DNA of 6,296 bases from CAYRIF01 sp964424205. Its GTDB lineage: Bacteria > Bacteroidota > Bacteroidia > Cytophagales > Cyclobacteriaceae. Below are positions 1-5,573 of the stretch, in pieces. Every line of letters starts with the position of its first letter. Positions within the stretch are counted from its first letter, which is position 1. The position numbers and the translations under genes are program-made. The notes beneath the pieces are model-generated. The model was not told the origin of the DNA, made no database searches, and was given only the letters and a program-made list of their open reading frames with translations. The DNA lies in assembly GCA_964424205.1 (NCBI GenBank), contig CAYRIF010000223.1:1-6296 (forward strand), read 5' to 3'.

Positions 1-1
1 T

Positions 2-64
2 TTACAAGGTAAGCAACTAACTCGTATTTTTGAAATTCAAACATATAAGGTTTTTGAAACCTAG
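2..64 (+). CDS. Possible C-terminal end of a gene entering from the left edge (unresolved)
   Basis: One plus-strand frame is open from base 2 to a TAG at 62-64 and reads LQGKQLTRIFEIQTYKVFET, which is plausible coding sequence; I do not recognise it. A plus-strand gene ending here would converge on the minus-strand lipoprotein gene, with the hairpin at 100-126 between them. A competing reading is a minus-strand gene starting at an ATG at 44-42 and running off the window (MFEFQKYELVAYLV...), also plausible coding sequence. Only one is likely to be real, and 63 or 44 bases are too few to decide. The other plus-strand frames stop at 12 and 18. Confidence 0.25.
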   Translation, partial: LQGKQLTRIFEIQTYKVFET

Positions 65-99
65 TAGGTCTAAGTCGTTCTATCTTAAGAAATAAAAAA

Positions 100-126
100 G
101 GAGCTACAAATATGATTTGTAGCTCC
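100..126 (-). terminator. Rho-independent terminator of the 366-aa lipoprotein gene
   Basis: A perfect 11-bp stem (GGAGCTACAAA at 100-110, TTTGTAGCTCC at 116-126) closes a 5-nt loop. On the minus strand it is followed by six U residues (the A-run at 94-99), then more AU-rich sequence, which is the classic intrinsic terminator layout. It lies 26 bp beyond the stop codon of the minus-strand lipoprotein gene. The right flank (TCTTT) is a weaker U-tract, so it could also stop plus-strand transcription from the left. Confidence 0.85.
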
Positions 127-152
127 TCTTTAAATAATAGTTTCTTGAAGAA

Positions 153-1253
153 TTAGTCTTCAAAGTCCATGGTTAAATTTTCAAGTTCATCAATGGCAGG
201 TTGTAAAACATCCTCTAATTTTTGTTGTGAACCATCTTCAAATTTTACGAATGCATCCCAAATTTCTACACCATCAAAAATAAATATAATATCTCCAATT
301 TTTCGGTTGTTTTTAGATAAAGTAGCATCTACATATGGGCTTGGATCTTCATCATATTCTTGCTTATCCAATTCCTCCGCATTAGCAGTGCCTGCTAATT
401 TGTAATCTCGGAAAGTAACACTGCCATCAATATCTTTAGGATCTTCTTTTTCTTCGGTAATAAAATTTACTTTGCCGCTTGCTCCAATAATTAATGTATT
501 ACCATTTTTGTAGCTAGTAGCTATATCATATTGCTTTGCTGTCGAGCTAAGTGCCAATGTTGAAGTAAATGGGTTTGCAAATACGGAGATATTTGCTGCG
601 GTCGGATTTCCACCAATATTATAGTTTGCAGAAAAATCTACGCCTATCTCTTTTGTGCCATCAATTGATAGTTCAGCAGAAATTGCAGTAGGCAAATACT
701 CCATTACTGGAACATTATTTCCATCAACGATATCAACGTCTCCTGAGTCATATGCACCTTCGGTATATTCAGTAATTTTTAAGGTAGCATTATTTGTAGC
801 TGATTCCGCTTCAGGAAAATTAATCACAATAATATCTGAAGTTTCGTTTGACTTTTCAAACTCTCCCAAACTTGCATTCCAGTTATAGATACCCATGTTA
901 CCTTCAAAATCAAAAGCACCGTCATCCGCACGTCTATTATTTACAGCGCGCGGAATAAATACGCTTTTAAAAGCGGCAAACTTTGCCTTTATTTTTGAGC
1001 TAGTAGTTGCACTTCCAATTCTTCCGCCGAAAACATCATCTTGTCCCAATAGGTCATTGATGTCGGCAAGTCCTGCTTTACCTTCTGTTTGTGCTAGTGC
1101 TACAACGTCTGTTTTCATTTGAGACGCCATTTCGTTTAATGTTGTTTTTGCTTCGGTAGCCGAAAAATCACCTTTCACTTCTTCTTTGTTTTTATTACAA
1201 GAAAAAAGTGCTAGCGATCCAGCCAATACGATAATAGAAAATCTTAATTTCAT
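153..1253 (-). CDS. Uncharacterised lipoprotein, 366 aa
   Basis: This encodes a secreted lipoprotein of unknown function. Residues 1-19 (MKLRFSIIVLAGSLALFSC) form a type II signal peptide: a short basic start, a hydrophobic core and a lipobox ending at Cys19, the expected lipidation site after LspA cleavage. The frame extends 20 codons further upstream, but ATG at 1253-1251 is chosen because it places the signal peptide at the N-terminus. After Cys19 comes NKNKEE, a Lys-Glu-Glu pattern near the lipidated cysteine that resembles the K-(D/E)2 lipoprotein export signal described in Capnocytophaga; surface display is therefore possible but inferred. The mature part begins with a probable helical stretch (about 31-70). 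It continues as a Thr/Asn/Asp-rich, probably beta-rich region (about 115-330) containing 'GIYNWNASLGEFEKS' and 'IIVINFP', and ends in an acidic helix-like tail (about 340-366). I see no catalytic motif. It appears to be a single-gene transcript with a terminator at 100-126. The lipoprotein call is strong; the role is unknown. Confidence 0.88.
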   Translation of the reverse strand: MKLRFSIIVLAGSLALFSCNKNKEEVKGDFSATEAKTTLNEMASQMKTDVVALAQTEGKAGLADINDLLGQDDVFGGRIGSATTSSKIKAKFAAFKSVFIPRAVNNRRADDGAFDFEGNMGIYNWNASLGEFEKSNETSDIIVINFPEAESATNNATLKITEYTEGAYDSGDVDIVDGNNVPVMEYLPTAISAELSIDGTKEIGVDFSANYNIGGNPTAANISVFANPFTSTLALSSTAKQYDIATSYKNGNTLIIGASGKVNFITEEKEDPKDIDGSVTFRDYKLAGTANAEELDKQEYDEDPSPYVDATLSKNNRKIGDIIFIFDGVEIWDAFVKFEDGSQQKLEDVLQPAIDELENLTMDFED

Positions 1254-1380
1254 AGTTGTATTTGTTTTGTTAAAAAATTTAACCCCATATTCGTTTCTGG
1301 TTGTAATACACACAAGACGAGAGAAACCCTATGTTGGTTTGTTTATAAAAAAATAATTCCAAGTTTTGATTTTGGAAAGG

Positions 1381-1412
1381 CGAAATTAATATGTATCTGT
1401 TTGTAAAAGAAA
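1381..1412 (-). promoter_or_regulatory. Possible Bacteroidota-type promoter for the 366-aa lipoprotein gene
   Basis: Read on the minus strand, TAATTTCG (1388-1381) is one base from the Bacteroidota -7 consensus TAnnTTTG. TTTC (1412-1409) lies 20 nt upstream in the -33 position, also one mismatch. The same TAATTTCG octamer occurs in the better promoter candidate at 5062-5069. It would give a leader of about 120 nt, which is long, so this is a weak call. Confidence 0.25.
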
Positions 1413-1542
1413 CTGATAATTGCGTAATAGTTACGATGTAAGGAAATGGTAGATACAGTAGATTATAGCGTGTAAATTGTCTATAGGCATCGACAAAGGA
1501 TAAAAGAACGGCAAAATCCCTAGCAATCATAAAATTTCCTCG

Positions 1543-1550
1543 TATTTTTG
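1543..1550 (+). promoter_or_regulatory. Possible -7 element upstream of the ATPase gene
   Basis: TATTTTTG matches the Bacteroidota -7 consensus TAnnTTTG exactly and ends 23 nt before the ATG at 1574, a spacing that would give a leader of about 15-20 nt. No recognisable TTG is found about 19 nt upstream, which weakens the call. If real, it would drive the ATPase-rdgB-udk operon. Confidence 0.35.
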
Positions 1551-1573
1551 ACAGATAATTTTCAGAAAACAAG

Positions 1574-3154
1574 ATGAGTAAAAAAGAAGAATTTCAAGCA
1601 GTCATAGAAAAAGGATATACTTTTAAAGGCGATTCCATTACCTTGGGTGGTGCCATGTTAGACGGAGAAACCATCACAGGACTGCATGTAAAAACGCCAC
1701 TTAAAACTTTTAACAGGCATGGGCTAATTGCTGGTGCAACGGGTACCGGAAAAACGAAAAGCTTGCAAGTATTGGCAGAGGGGCTTTCTTCCAAAGGAGT
1801 GCCTGTTTTGCTAATGGATATCAAGGGGGATTTGACGGGATTAGCGAAAGCAAGCGAGGGACACCCTAAGATTGAGGAACGTCATGAAAAGATAGGAATG
1901 CCATTTGATGCTGCTAGCTTTCCAGTGGAGTGTCTGACAATTTCTGATGGAGAAGGCACAAGAATGCGCGCGACAGTTTCGGAATTTGGCCCTGTATTGC
2001 TTTCCAAAATATTACAAATCAATGAAACCCAATCTGGTATTATTTCGCTTATATTTAAGTATTGCGATGATAATGAATTGCCATTGCTTGACTTGAAGGA
2101 TTTGAAAAAAATGTTGCAATACATTACTGGGGAAGGGAAAGCAGCTATTGAAAAAGAGTATGGGAGGGTCTCTACCATGTCGGTAGGTACGATTACCAGA
2201 AAAATAATAGAGCTAGAGCAGCAAGGAGCGGACAAGTTTTTTGGAGAGAAGTCTTTTGATGTAGCGGATTTGCTGCGGCAGGAAGATGGCAAAGGATTTA
2301 TTTCGGTACTTAGATTGGTTGATATTCAGGATCGCCCCAAGTTATTTTCTACTTTTATGTTATGCCTATTGGCAGAAATTTATGCTACCTTTCCTGAGCA
2401 GGGGGATGCCACCAAACCTAAATTGGTTATTTTTATAGATGAGGCACATTTAATTTTTAACAAGGCTTCAGATGCGTTGTTAGATCAGATAGAAAGTATT
2501 ATCAAACTAATTCGTTCAAAGGGCGTAGGAATTTTCTTCTGCACCCAGGTGCCTGCCGATATTCCTGATGCGGTATTAAGTCAGCTGGGAATGAAAGTGC
2601 AACATGCATTGCGTGCATTTACTGCGAAAGACCGAAAGAAAATTAAACTGGCAGCAGAGAATTTCCCCTTATCAGATTTTTATAAAACCGATAAAGAATT
2701 AACAACTTTGGGAATAGGAGAGGCGTTGATTACAGTGTTGAACGAAAAAGGAATTCCCACACCGCTGGTAAGCACGATGATGTGTGCTCCTAGGTCGCGA
2801 ATGGGGATTTTAAATAAAAAAGAGTTAAAAGCATTAATTGCGGAGTCAGAAATTAAGGCGGAGTATAATGAGGAGATTGATAGAGAAAGTGCGTATGAGA
2901 TTTTGAATAAAAAGGTTAAAGAATTTACCAAAGAGGAAACGCAAAAGCGGCATAAGAAGGAATCGGGTGGTCAAGGAAACTATGGAGGAAGGAAAGCCAA
3001 AGAGGAGGATACTTTCTTGGAATCTGCCTCTAAAAATACGATGGTCCGACAGCTGGGGAGAACAATTATGCGAGAGCTAACAAGAGGACTTTTAGGTGTG
3101 TTGGGGGTGAAACCGAAAAGAAGACGCAGAAGAAGGAGAACCAGTATTTTTTAG
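1574..3154 (+). CDS. HerA/FtsK-superfamily ATPase, DUF853 (YjgR-like)
   Basis: This is a 526-residue P-loop ATPase resembling the DUF853 / HerA-like helicase C-terminal family typified by E. coli YjgR (about 500 aa). Walker A is GATGTGKT at 54-61, preceded by the 'NRHGLIAG' strand. 'LLMDIKGDLTGL' (79-90) is characteristic of HerA-type ATPases. Walker B is 'KLVIFIDEAH' at 283-292 (Asp289, Glu290). A sensor/arginine-finger-like segment 'IRSKGVGIFFCTQVPADIPD' lies at 313-332, followed by 'QLGMKVQHALRAFT' at 337-350. There is no signal peptide or membrane segment, so it should be cytoplasmic, and the superfamily suggests a hexameric ring acting on DNA or protein. The tail beyond about residue 415 is charged and Gly-rich (about 458-475) and ends in seven consecutive arginines (516-522), which could bind nucleic acid. 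Its physiological role is not established in the family as far as I know. It lies 5 bp ahead of rdgB, so the two are probably co-transcribed. Confidence 0.93.
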   Translation: MSKKEEFQAVIEKGYTFKGDSITLGGAMLDGETITGLHVKTPLKTFNRHGLIAGATGTGKTKSLQVLAEGLSSKGVPVLLMDIKGDLTGLAKASEGHPKIEERHEKIGMPFDAASFPVECLTISDGEGTRMRATVSEFGPVLLSKILQINETQSGIISLIFKYCDDNELPLLDLKDLKKMLQYITGEGKAAIEKEYGRVSTMSVGTITRKIIELEQQGADKFFGEKSFDVADLLRQEDGKGFISVLRLVDIQDRPKLFSTFMLCLLAEIYATFPEQGDATKPKLVIFIDEAHLIFNKASDALLDQIESIIKLIRSKGVGIFFCTQVPADIPDAVLSQLGMKVQHALRAFTAKDRKKIKLAAENFPLSDFYKTDKELTTLGIGEALITVLNEKGIPTPLVSTMMCAPRSRMGILNKKELKALIAESEIKAEYNEEIDRESAYEILNKKVKEFTKEETQKRHKKESGGQGNYGGRKAKEEDTFLESASKNTMVRQLGRTIMRELTRGLLGVLGVKPKRRRRRRRTSIF

Positions 3155-3159
3155 AAAAT

Positions 3160-3738
3160 ATGAAAATCTGTTTTGCTACAAATAATAAAAATAAGGTTGC
3201 TGAGATAAGCGCTTTGTTGCCTGATGGATTTGAGGTGCTCAGTTTGCAGGAGGTGGGATGTGCCGAGGAATTACCTGAAAATCAAATGACATTGGCAGGT
3301 AATTCGCTAGAAAAGGCGCAATACCTTTATGATAATTATAGTATCAATTGCTTTGCAGATGATACTGGGCTAGAAGTAGAAGCATTGGATGGAGCGCCGG
3401 GTGTTTACTCAGCGAGATTTGCAGGGGAACAAAGAAGTAGTGAAGATAATATGCAGTTGCTTTTAGAAAAATTAGCCAATAAAAAAAATAGAAAAGCACA
3501 ATTTAGGACGGTCATCACATTAATATTGGAGGGAAAAATTAAGCAGTTTGAGGGTGTGGCGAAAGGAGAGATTTCAAAGGAGAAAAGAGGTGAAAAGGGG
3601 TTTGGATATGATCCAATTTTTATCCCAGAAGGATTTTCAAAGTCTTTTGCAGCAATGAGTAGTGCAGAGAAAAATAACGTAAGCCATAGAGCTATGGCAA
3701 TCAAAAAATTGATTCATTATTTCAGCAACGGTCTTTAA
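3160..3738 (+). CDS. rdgB: RdgB/HAM1 dITP/XTP pyrophosphatase
   Basis: This protein hydrolyses non-canonical purine nucleoside triphosphates (dITP, ITP, XTP) to monophosphates plus pyrophosphate, cleaning the nucleotide pool before DNA synthesis. Its 192 residues fit the family size. The family motifs appear in order: N-terminal 'FATNNKNKVAEI' (5-16), corresponding to the T/S-x-N-x-x-K substrate-binding signature; 'TLAGNSLEKA' (44-53), equivalent to the usual T-x-x-x-N-A-x-x-K-A; 'FADDTGLEVEALDGAPGVYSARFAG' (65-89), whose Asp-Asp pair (67-68) holds the catalytic, metal-binding aspartate; 'GFGYDPIF' (147-154); and 'SHRAMA' (175-180), which contacts the base. ATG at 3160 is only 5 nt after the ATPase stop, implying an operon. 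There is no purine-rich Shine-Dalgarno sequence, only an A-rich leader, which is normal for Bacteroidota. The protein is soluble and cytoplasmic. Confidence 0.96.
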   Translation: MKICFATNNKNKVAEISALLPDGFEVLSLQEVGCAEELPENQMTLAGNSLEKAQYLYDNYSINCFADDTGLEVEALDGAPGVYSARFAGEQRSSEDNMQLLLEKLANKKNRKAQFRTVITLILEGKIKQFEGVAKGEISKEKRGEKGFGYDPIFIPEGFSKSFAAMSSAEKNNVSHRAMAIKKLIHYFSNGL

Positions 3739-3744
3739 TCTTTG
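3737..3744 (+). promoter_or_regulatory. Possible secondary promoter -7 element before udk
   Basis: AATCTTTG differs from the TAnnTTTG consensus at one base and ends 18 nt before the udk ATG. It overlaps the rdgB stop codon. No clear -33 TTG is visible. It could allow udk to be transcribed separately from the operon, but the match is weak. Confidence 0.22.
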
Positions 3745-3762
3745 TAAAAACTAAATATATAA

Positions 3763-4386
3763 ATGAAAACTCCTTATTTAATTGGAATCACAGGCGGCAG
3801 TGGGTCGGGGAAAACGTTTTTTTTGAACAAGTTAACTAATGCATTTACTGAGAAAGAAGTATGTCTGATTTCGCAGGACAATTACTATAAGGAGCGACAT
3901 TTGCAACCACTTGATGATCGGGGTGTCAAAAATTTTGATAAGCCTAAGTCAATAGATAAGAAGCATTTTTGTCATGATATTGAATCATTGAGAGCGGGAA
4001 ATGTTGTAGAGAAAAAAGAATATACGTTTAACAATGATGCTGTCAAGCCAAAAACATTAATTTTTAAACCAGCACCTATTATTATTGTAGAAGGCATATT
4101 TGTATTTCATTATAAGAAAATAGCCGAAATGTTAGATTTGAAAGTCTTTCTAGATGCTGAGGATCACTTAAAGGTTAAGCGCAGAATTATCAGAGATAAT
4201 AAAGAAAGAGGGTATGATTTAGAGGATGTGCTTTATCGCTATGAGCGACACGTGGCGCCTACCTATAAAAAATACATAGCGCCATACAAGCCGCATTGTG
4301 ATATTATCATTCCTAACAACGCAGGTATCGATAATGCAGTGGAGGTAATGATTGCCTTTCTAAAATCAAAAATTCAACGGGCATAA
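3763..4386 (+). CDS. udk: Uridine kinase
   Basis: This enzyme phosphorylates uridine (and usually cytidine) to UMP/CMP with ATP or GTP in pyrimidine salvage, in the cytoplasm. Its 207 residues match the bacterial Udk length. Walker A is GGSGSGKT (11-18). 'SQDNYYKE' (37-44) carries the catalytic and uridine-binding aspartate region (Asp39, Tyr41). 'NFDKPKSIDKKHF' (57-69) matches the family N-F-D-x-P-x-x-x-D segment. 'IIIVEGIFVF' (106-115) is the Walker B-like strand with EGI. 'RRIIRDNKERGY' (140-151) is the arginine-rich lid motif. 'YERHVAPTYKKYIAPYKPHCDIIIPN' (160-185) is the conserved C-terminal block. The gap after rdgB is 24 bp, so the gene probably belongs to the ATPase-rdgB-udk operon. 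It ends just before the terminator at 4388-4415. A phosphoribulokinase reading is unlikely given the length and the DNYY/ERGY motifs. Confidence 0.95.
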   Translation: MKTPYLIGITGGSGSGKTFFLNKLTNAFTEKEVCLISQDNYYKERHLQPLDDRGVKNFDKPKSIDKKHFCHDIESLRAGNVVEKKEYTFNNDAVKPKTLIFKPAPIIIVEGIFVFHYKKIAEMLDLKVFLDAEDHLKVKRRIIRDNKERGYDLEDVLYRYERHVAPTYKKYIAPYKPHCDIIIPNNAGIDNAVEVMIAFLKSKIQRA

Positions 4387-4387
4387 A

Positions 4388-4415
4388 AAAAGACCTGCCG
4401 AAAGGCAAGTCTTTT
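4388..4415. terminator. Bidirectional terminator between udk and the TonB-domain lipoprotein gene
   Basis: The hairpin pairs AAAAGAC (4388-4394) with GTCTTTT (4409-4415) and TGCC (4396-4399) with GGCA (4404-4407). There is one C/A mismatch and a GAAA tetraloop. Read on the minus strand the stem runs into an uninterrupted U-run formed by the A's at 4385-4391. On the plus strand it is followed by AATTTTAG. It sits between two convergent genes, directly after the udk stop and 18 bp from the opposing stop, so it should serve both. Confidence 0.88.
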
Positions 4416-4433
4416 AATTTTAGTATTTGAATA

Positions 4434-5030
4434 CTATTGCAATTTAAAAGTAATGGGCTGCGTGTATTTTACAGCTACATTTTCTCCGCCTTGTTGCCCA
4501 GCTACCCAGTTAGGCATATCTGAAACAACTCTTAATGCTTCTGCATCTAGATCATCGTTACCGCTTCCTTTTGCTACTTCAACGTCCCTCACTGACCCGT
4601 CAGAAGTCACTACAAACTGCACCATCACTTGCCCTTCAACGCCGTCATTTTTTGCTTTGCTTGGGTAGTTAAGTTTTGCACTTAAATATTTGCCAATAGC
4701 CGCTTGACCAGTCGCTTTTTTGTAGGTGAAACTTGGCGCCACTTCCGCAAAGTTATAAACTACCATACCATCAGCAGCAGTATATGTTTGTCCACCATTT
4801 GCATTACCCGCATCATCTGCAGAAGCATCAGCATCGGCATCGCTAGCATCAATAGTTGCATCGGCACTAGCATCAGTGTCATCAGCATCAACTGCCGCAT
4901 CATCAACATAAGTTGTTTCGGTATCCACCGCTGTTGAGTCAGCTGTTTCAGCATCACCACTTTTTTTTCCTGTACAAGATGCCACAGCAAATATTGCTAC
5001 CAACATCATAATTTTCATTAGTTCTTTCAT
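4434..5030 (-). CDS. Lipoprotein with Asp/Ala-rich linker and TonB C-terminal domain
   Basis: This 198-residue protein has three parts. Residues 1-19 are a type II signal peptide (hydrophobic MLVAIFAVASC) with the lipidation site at Cys19. Residue +2 is Thr, not Asp, so an inner-membrane retention signal is not evident. Residues 20-85 form a low-complexity linker: 25 of the 32 residues at 43-74 are Asp or Ala, and there is no Lys or Arg from 24 to 103. Residues about 91-197 match the TonB C-terminal domain common in Bacteroidota: 'YLSAKLNYPSKAKNDGVEGQVMVQFVV' (115-141), 'DGSVRDVEVAKG' (144-155), 'LDAEALRVVSDMPNWVAGQQ' (161-180) and 'YTQPITFKL' (189-197). Typical TonB proteins have an N-terminal membrane helix that contacts ExbB/ExbD and a Pro/Lys-rich linker; both are missing here. 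A direct role as energy transducer is therefore doubtful, and a periplasmic or outer-membrane binding role is more likely by inference. Met5 is an alternative start. The gene appears monocistronic, with a promoter at 5062-5092 and a terminator at 4388-4415. Confidence 0.9.
   Translation of the reverse strand: MKELMKIMMLVAIFAVASCTGKKSGDAETADSTAVDTETTYVDDAAVDADDTDASADATIDASDADADASADDAGNANGGQTYTAADGMVVYNFAEVAPSFTYKKATGQAAIGKYLSAKLNYPSKAKNDGVEGQVMVQFVVTSDGSVRDVEVAKGSGNDDLDAEALRVVSDMPNWVAGQQGGENVAVKYTQPITFKLQ
4809..4904 (-). repeat. GAT/GCN-rich degenerate codon repeat encoding the Asp/Ala linker
   Basis: The plus strand shows recurring GCATC units (for example AGCATCAGCATCGGCATC near 4827-4844). 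Read on the minus strand these are alternating GAT and GCN codons for residues 43-74 of the TonB-domain lipoprotein. The units are imperfect, so this is a diverged low-complexity tract and not a clean tandem repeat, but it could still vary in length between strains. Confidence 0.7.
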
Positions 5031-5061
5031 AAGTTTTTTAAATTTGGTTTAACACAATGGA

Positions 5062-5092
5062 CGAAATTATGGATAGTATATTATTAAAGCAA
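5062..5092 (-). promoter_or_regulatory. Bacteroidota-type promoter for the TonB-domain lipoprotein gene
   Basis: On the minus strand TTGC (5092-5089) is followed after 19 nt by TAATTTCG (5069-5062). This matches the Bacteroidota -33/-7 arrangement, with one mismatch in TAnnTTTG. The -7 element ends 31 nt before the ATG at 5030, implying a leader of roughly 25 nt. It lies in the 91-bp gap after the TerB-like gene, so the lipoprotein need not rely on read-through from upstream. Confidence 0.45.
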
Positions 5093-5121
5093 GTTATTAG
5101 TGTTAAAACAACATTAATATT

Positions 5122-5556
5122 TTAGGAGGAAGTTTTAAATCGCTCCATAACCTCAAATTTGAATGATTTCCAAACTTGGATGTCAACATCGCCTTTCTTG
5201 AATAGTTTAATAATGGAAAATATAATATCTTCTTGAAATCCAAAGGCTTTAGCAGCTTCTTGGCATAATTCCATTTCCTCTTCCGAAATTACATGATCGG
5301 CAAGCATCATCTCAATTAAATCATACAACACGTCTAATTTCTTGCTGTTATTCTCAGGAATTTCCAGTTTGAATCCTTTTTGATTCTCAATGATTTTAGC
5401 TATTTGCCAGCCTTTTAAGCCATATTTCTCCCCAATTTTGTATAATAGTGCCTTTTCGGATTTGTGCAAAACACCATCGGCATAAGCAATTGCCGCGAGG
5501 TTTTTTAAGTGTCTTTTTTTAAATTTTAAATACTGATGTTCGAAAAATCCTTTCAT
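5122..5556 (-). CDS. TerB-like domain protein, 144 aa
   Basis: This is a small, probably cytoplasmic, all-helical protein resembling the TerB (tellurite-resistance TerB / DjlA N-terminal-like) family. The diagnostic feature is 'LAAIAYADGVLHKSEKALL' (20-38), an acidic A-D-G turn followed by an acidic/charged helix. It recurs as 'IEMMLADHVISEEEMELCQEA' (81-101). The two halves align without gaps at an offset of 60 residues: Ala26-Asp27 with Ala86-Asp87, Gly46-Leu47 with Gly106-Phe107, and Ile55-Ile56 with Ile115-Ile116. This is in line with a duplicated metal-binding helical unit as in TerB. There is no signal peptide or membrane helix. TerB-family proteins are linked to tellurite or phage resistance and membrane stress in ter operons, but no other ter genes (terC, terD, terZ) are present, so no such role should be assumed. 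It lies 99 bp downstream of lspA in the same direction, with a likely promoter of its own at 5578-5607. Confidence 0.85.
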   Translation of the reverse strand: MKGFFEHQYLKFKKRHLKNLAAIAYADGVLHKSEKALLYKIGEKYGLKGWQIAKIIENQKGFKLEIPENNSKKLDVLYDLIEMMLADHVISEEEMELCQEAAKAFGFQEDIIFSIIKLFKKGDVDIQVWKSFKFEVMERFKTSS

Positions 5557-5573
5557 AGCACTAATTTATTTGT

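Larger units (their letters stand above)
1254..1573. other. Divergent intergenic region, 320 bp, no gene seen
   Basis: This separates the minus-strand lipoprotein gene from the plus-strand ATPase gene and should hold both promoters. A minus-strand open frame (1572-1279, 97 codons) spans most of it, but its translation has no domain or coherent composition and I consider it non-coding. A short AT-rich inverted repeat (GTTAAA, 3 nt, TTTAAC at 1269-1283) lies 15 bp ahead of the lipoprotein start and could form a hairpin in its leader. I see no tRNA-like or riboswitch-like structure by eye. Confidence 0.6.

Noticed and set aside
21..33. 13-base repeat CTCGTATTTTTGA, also at 1539-1551
   Set aside because: The second copy contains a possible -7 element, but the first probably lies in coding sequence with no start codon at a suitable distance. 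I also considered a small RNA from about 39 to the hairpin at 126, but the promoter evidence is too thin.
1254..1313. Upstream extension of the 366-aa lipoprotein by 20 residues (start at 1313)
   Set aside because: The extension would bury the signal peptide behind a polar segment. The internal Met at 1253 gives a standard lipoprotein N-terminus.
1279..1572. 97-codon minus-strand open frame filling the divergent intergenic region
   Set aside because: The translation has no recognisable motif, its amino-acid mix looks like AT-rich non-coding DNA, it begins next to the ATPase start, and it occupies the space needed for two promoters.
1882..2292. 136-codon minus-strand frame inside the ATPase gene
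   Set aside because: It is antisense to a conserved ATPase domain; its Ser/Cys/Ile-rich composition is typical of a shadow frame.
4760..4990. Minus-strand frame with repeated Gln-Leu-Met-Leu-Met units
   Set aside because: It is the alternate-frame reading of the GAT/GCN linker repeat of the TonB-domain lipoprotein. The real frame has a signal peptide and a conserved domain.
5097..5117. AT-rich hairpin (TTAGTGTT / AACATTAA) after the TerB-like gene as a terminator
   Set aside because: The stem is AT-rich with a G-T pair and no U-run follows on the minus strand, so it does not look like an intrinsic terminator.
5122..5556. Tellurite-resistance operon
   Set aside because: Only a TerB-like domain is present; no TerC, TerD/TerZ or other ter gene is nearby, so the domain name should not be read as a resistance phenotype.
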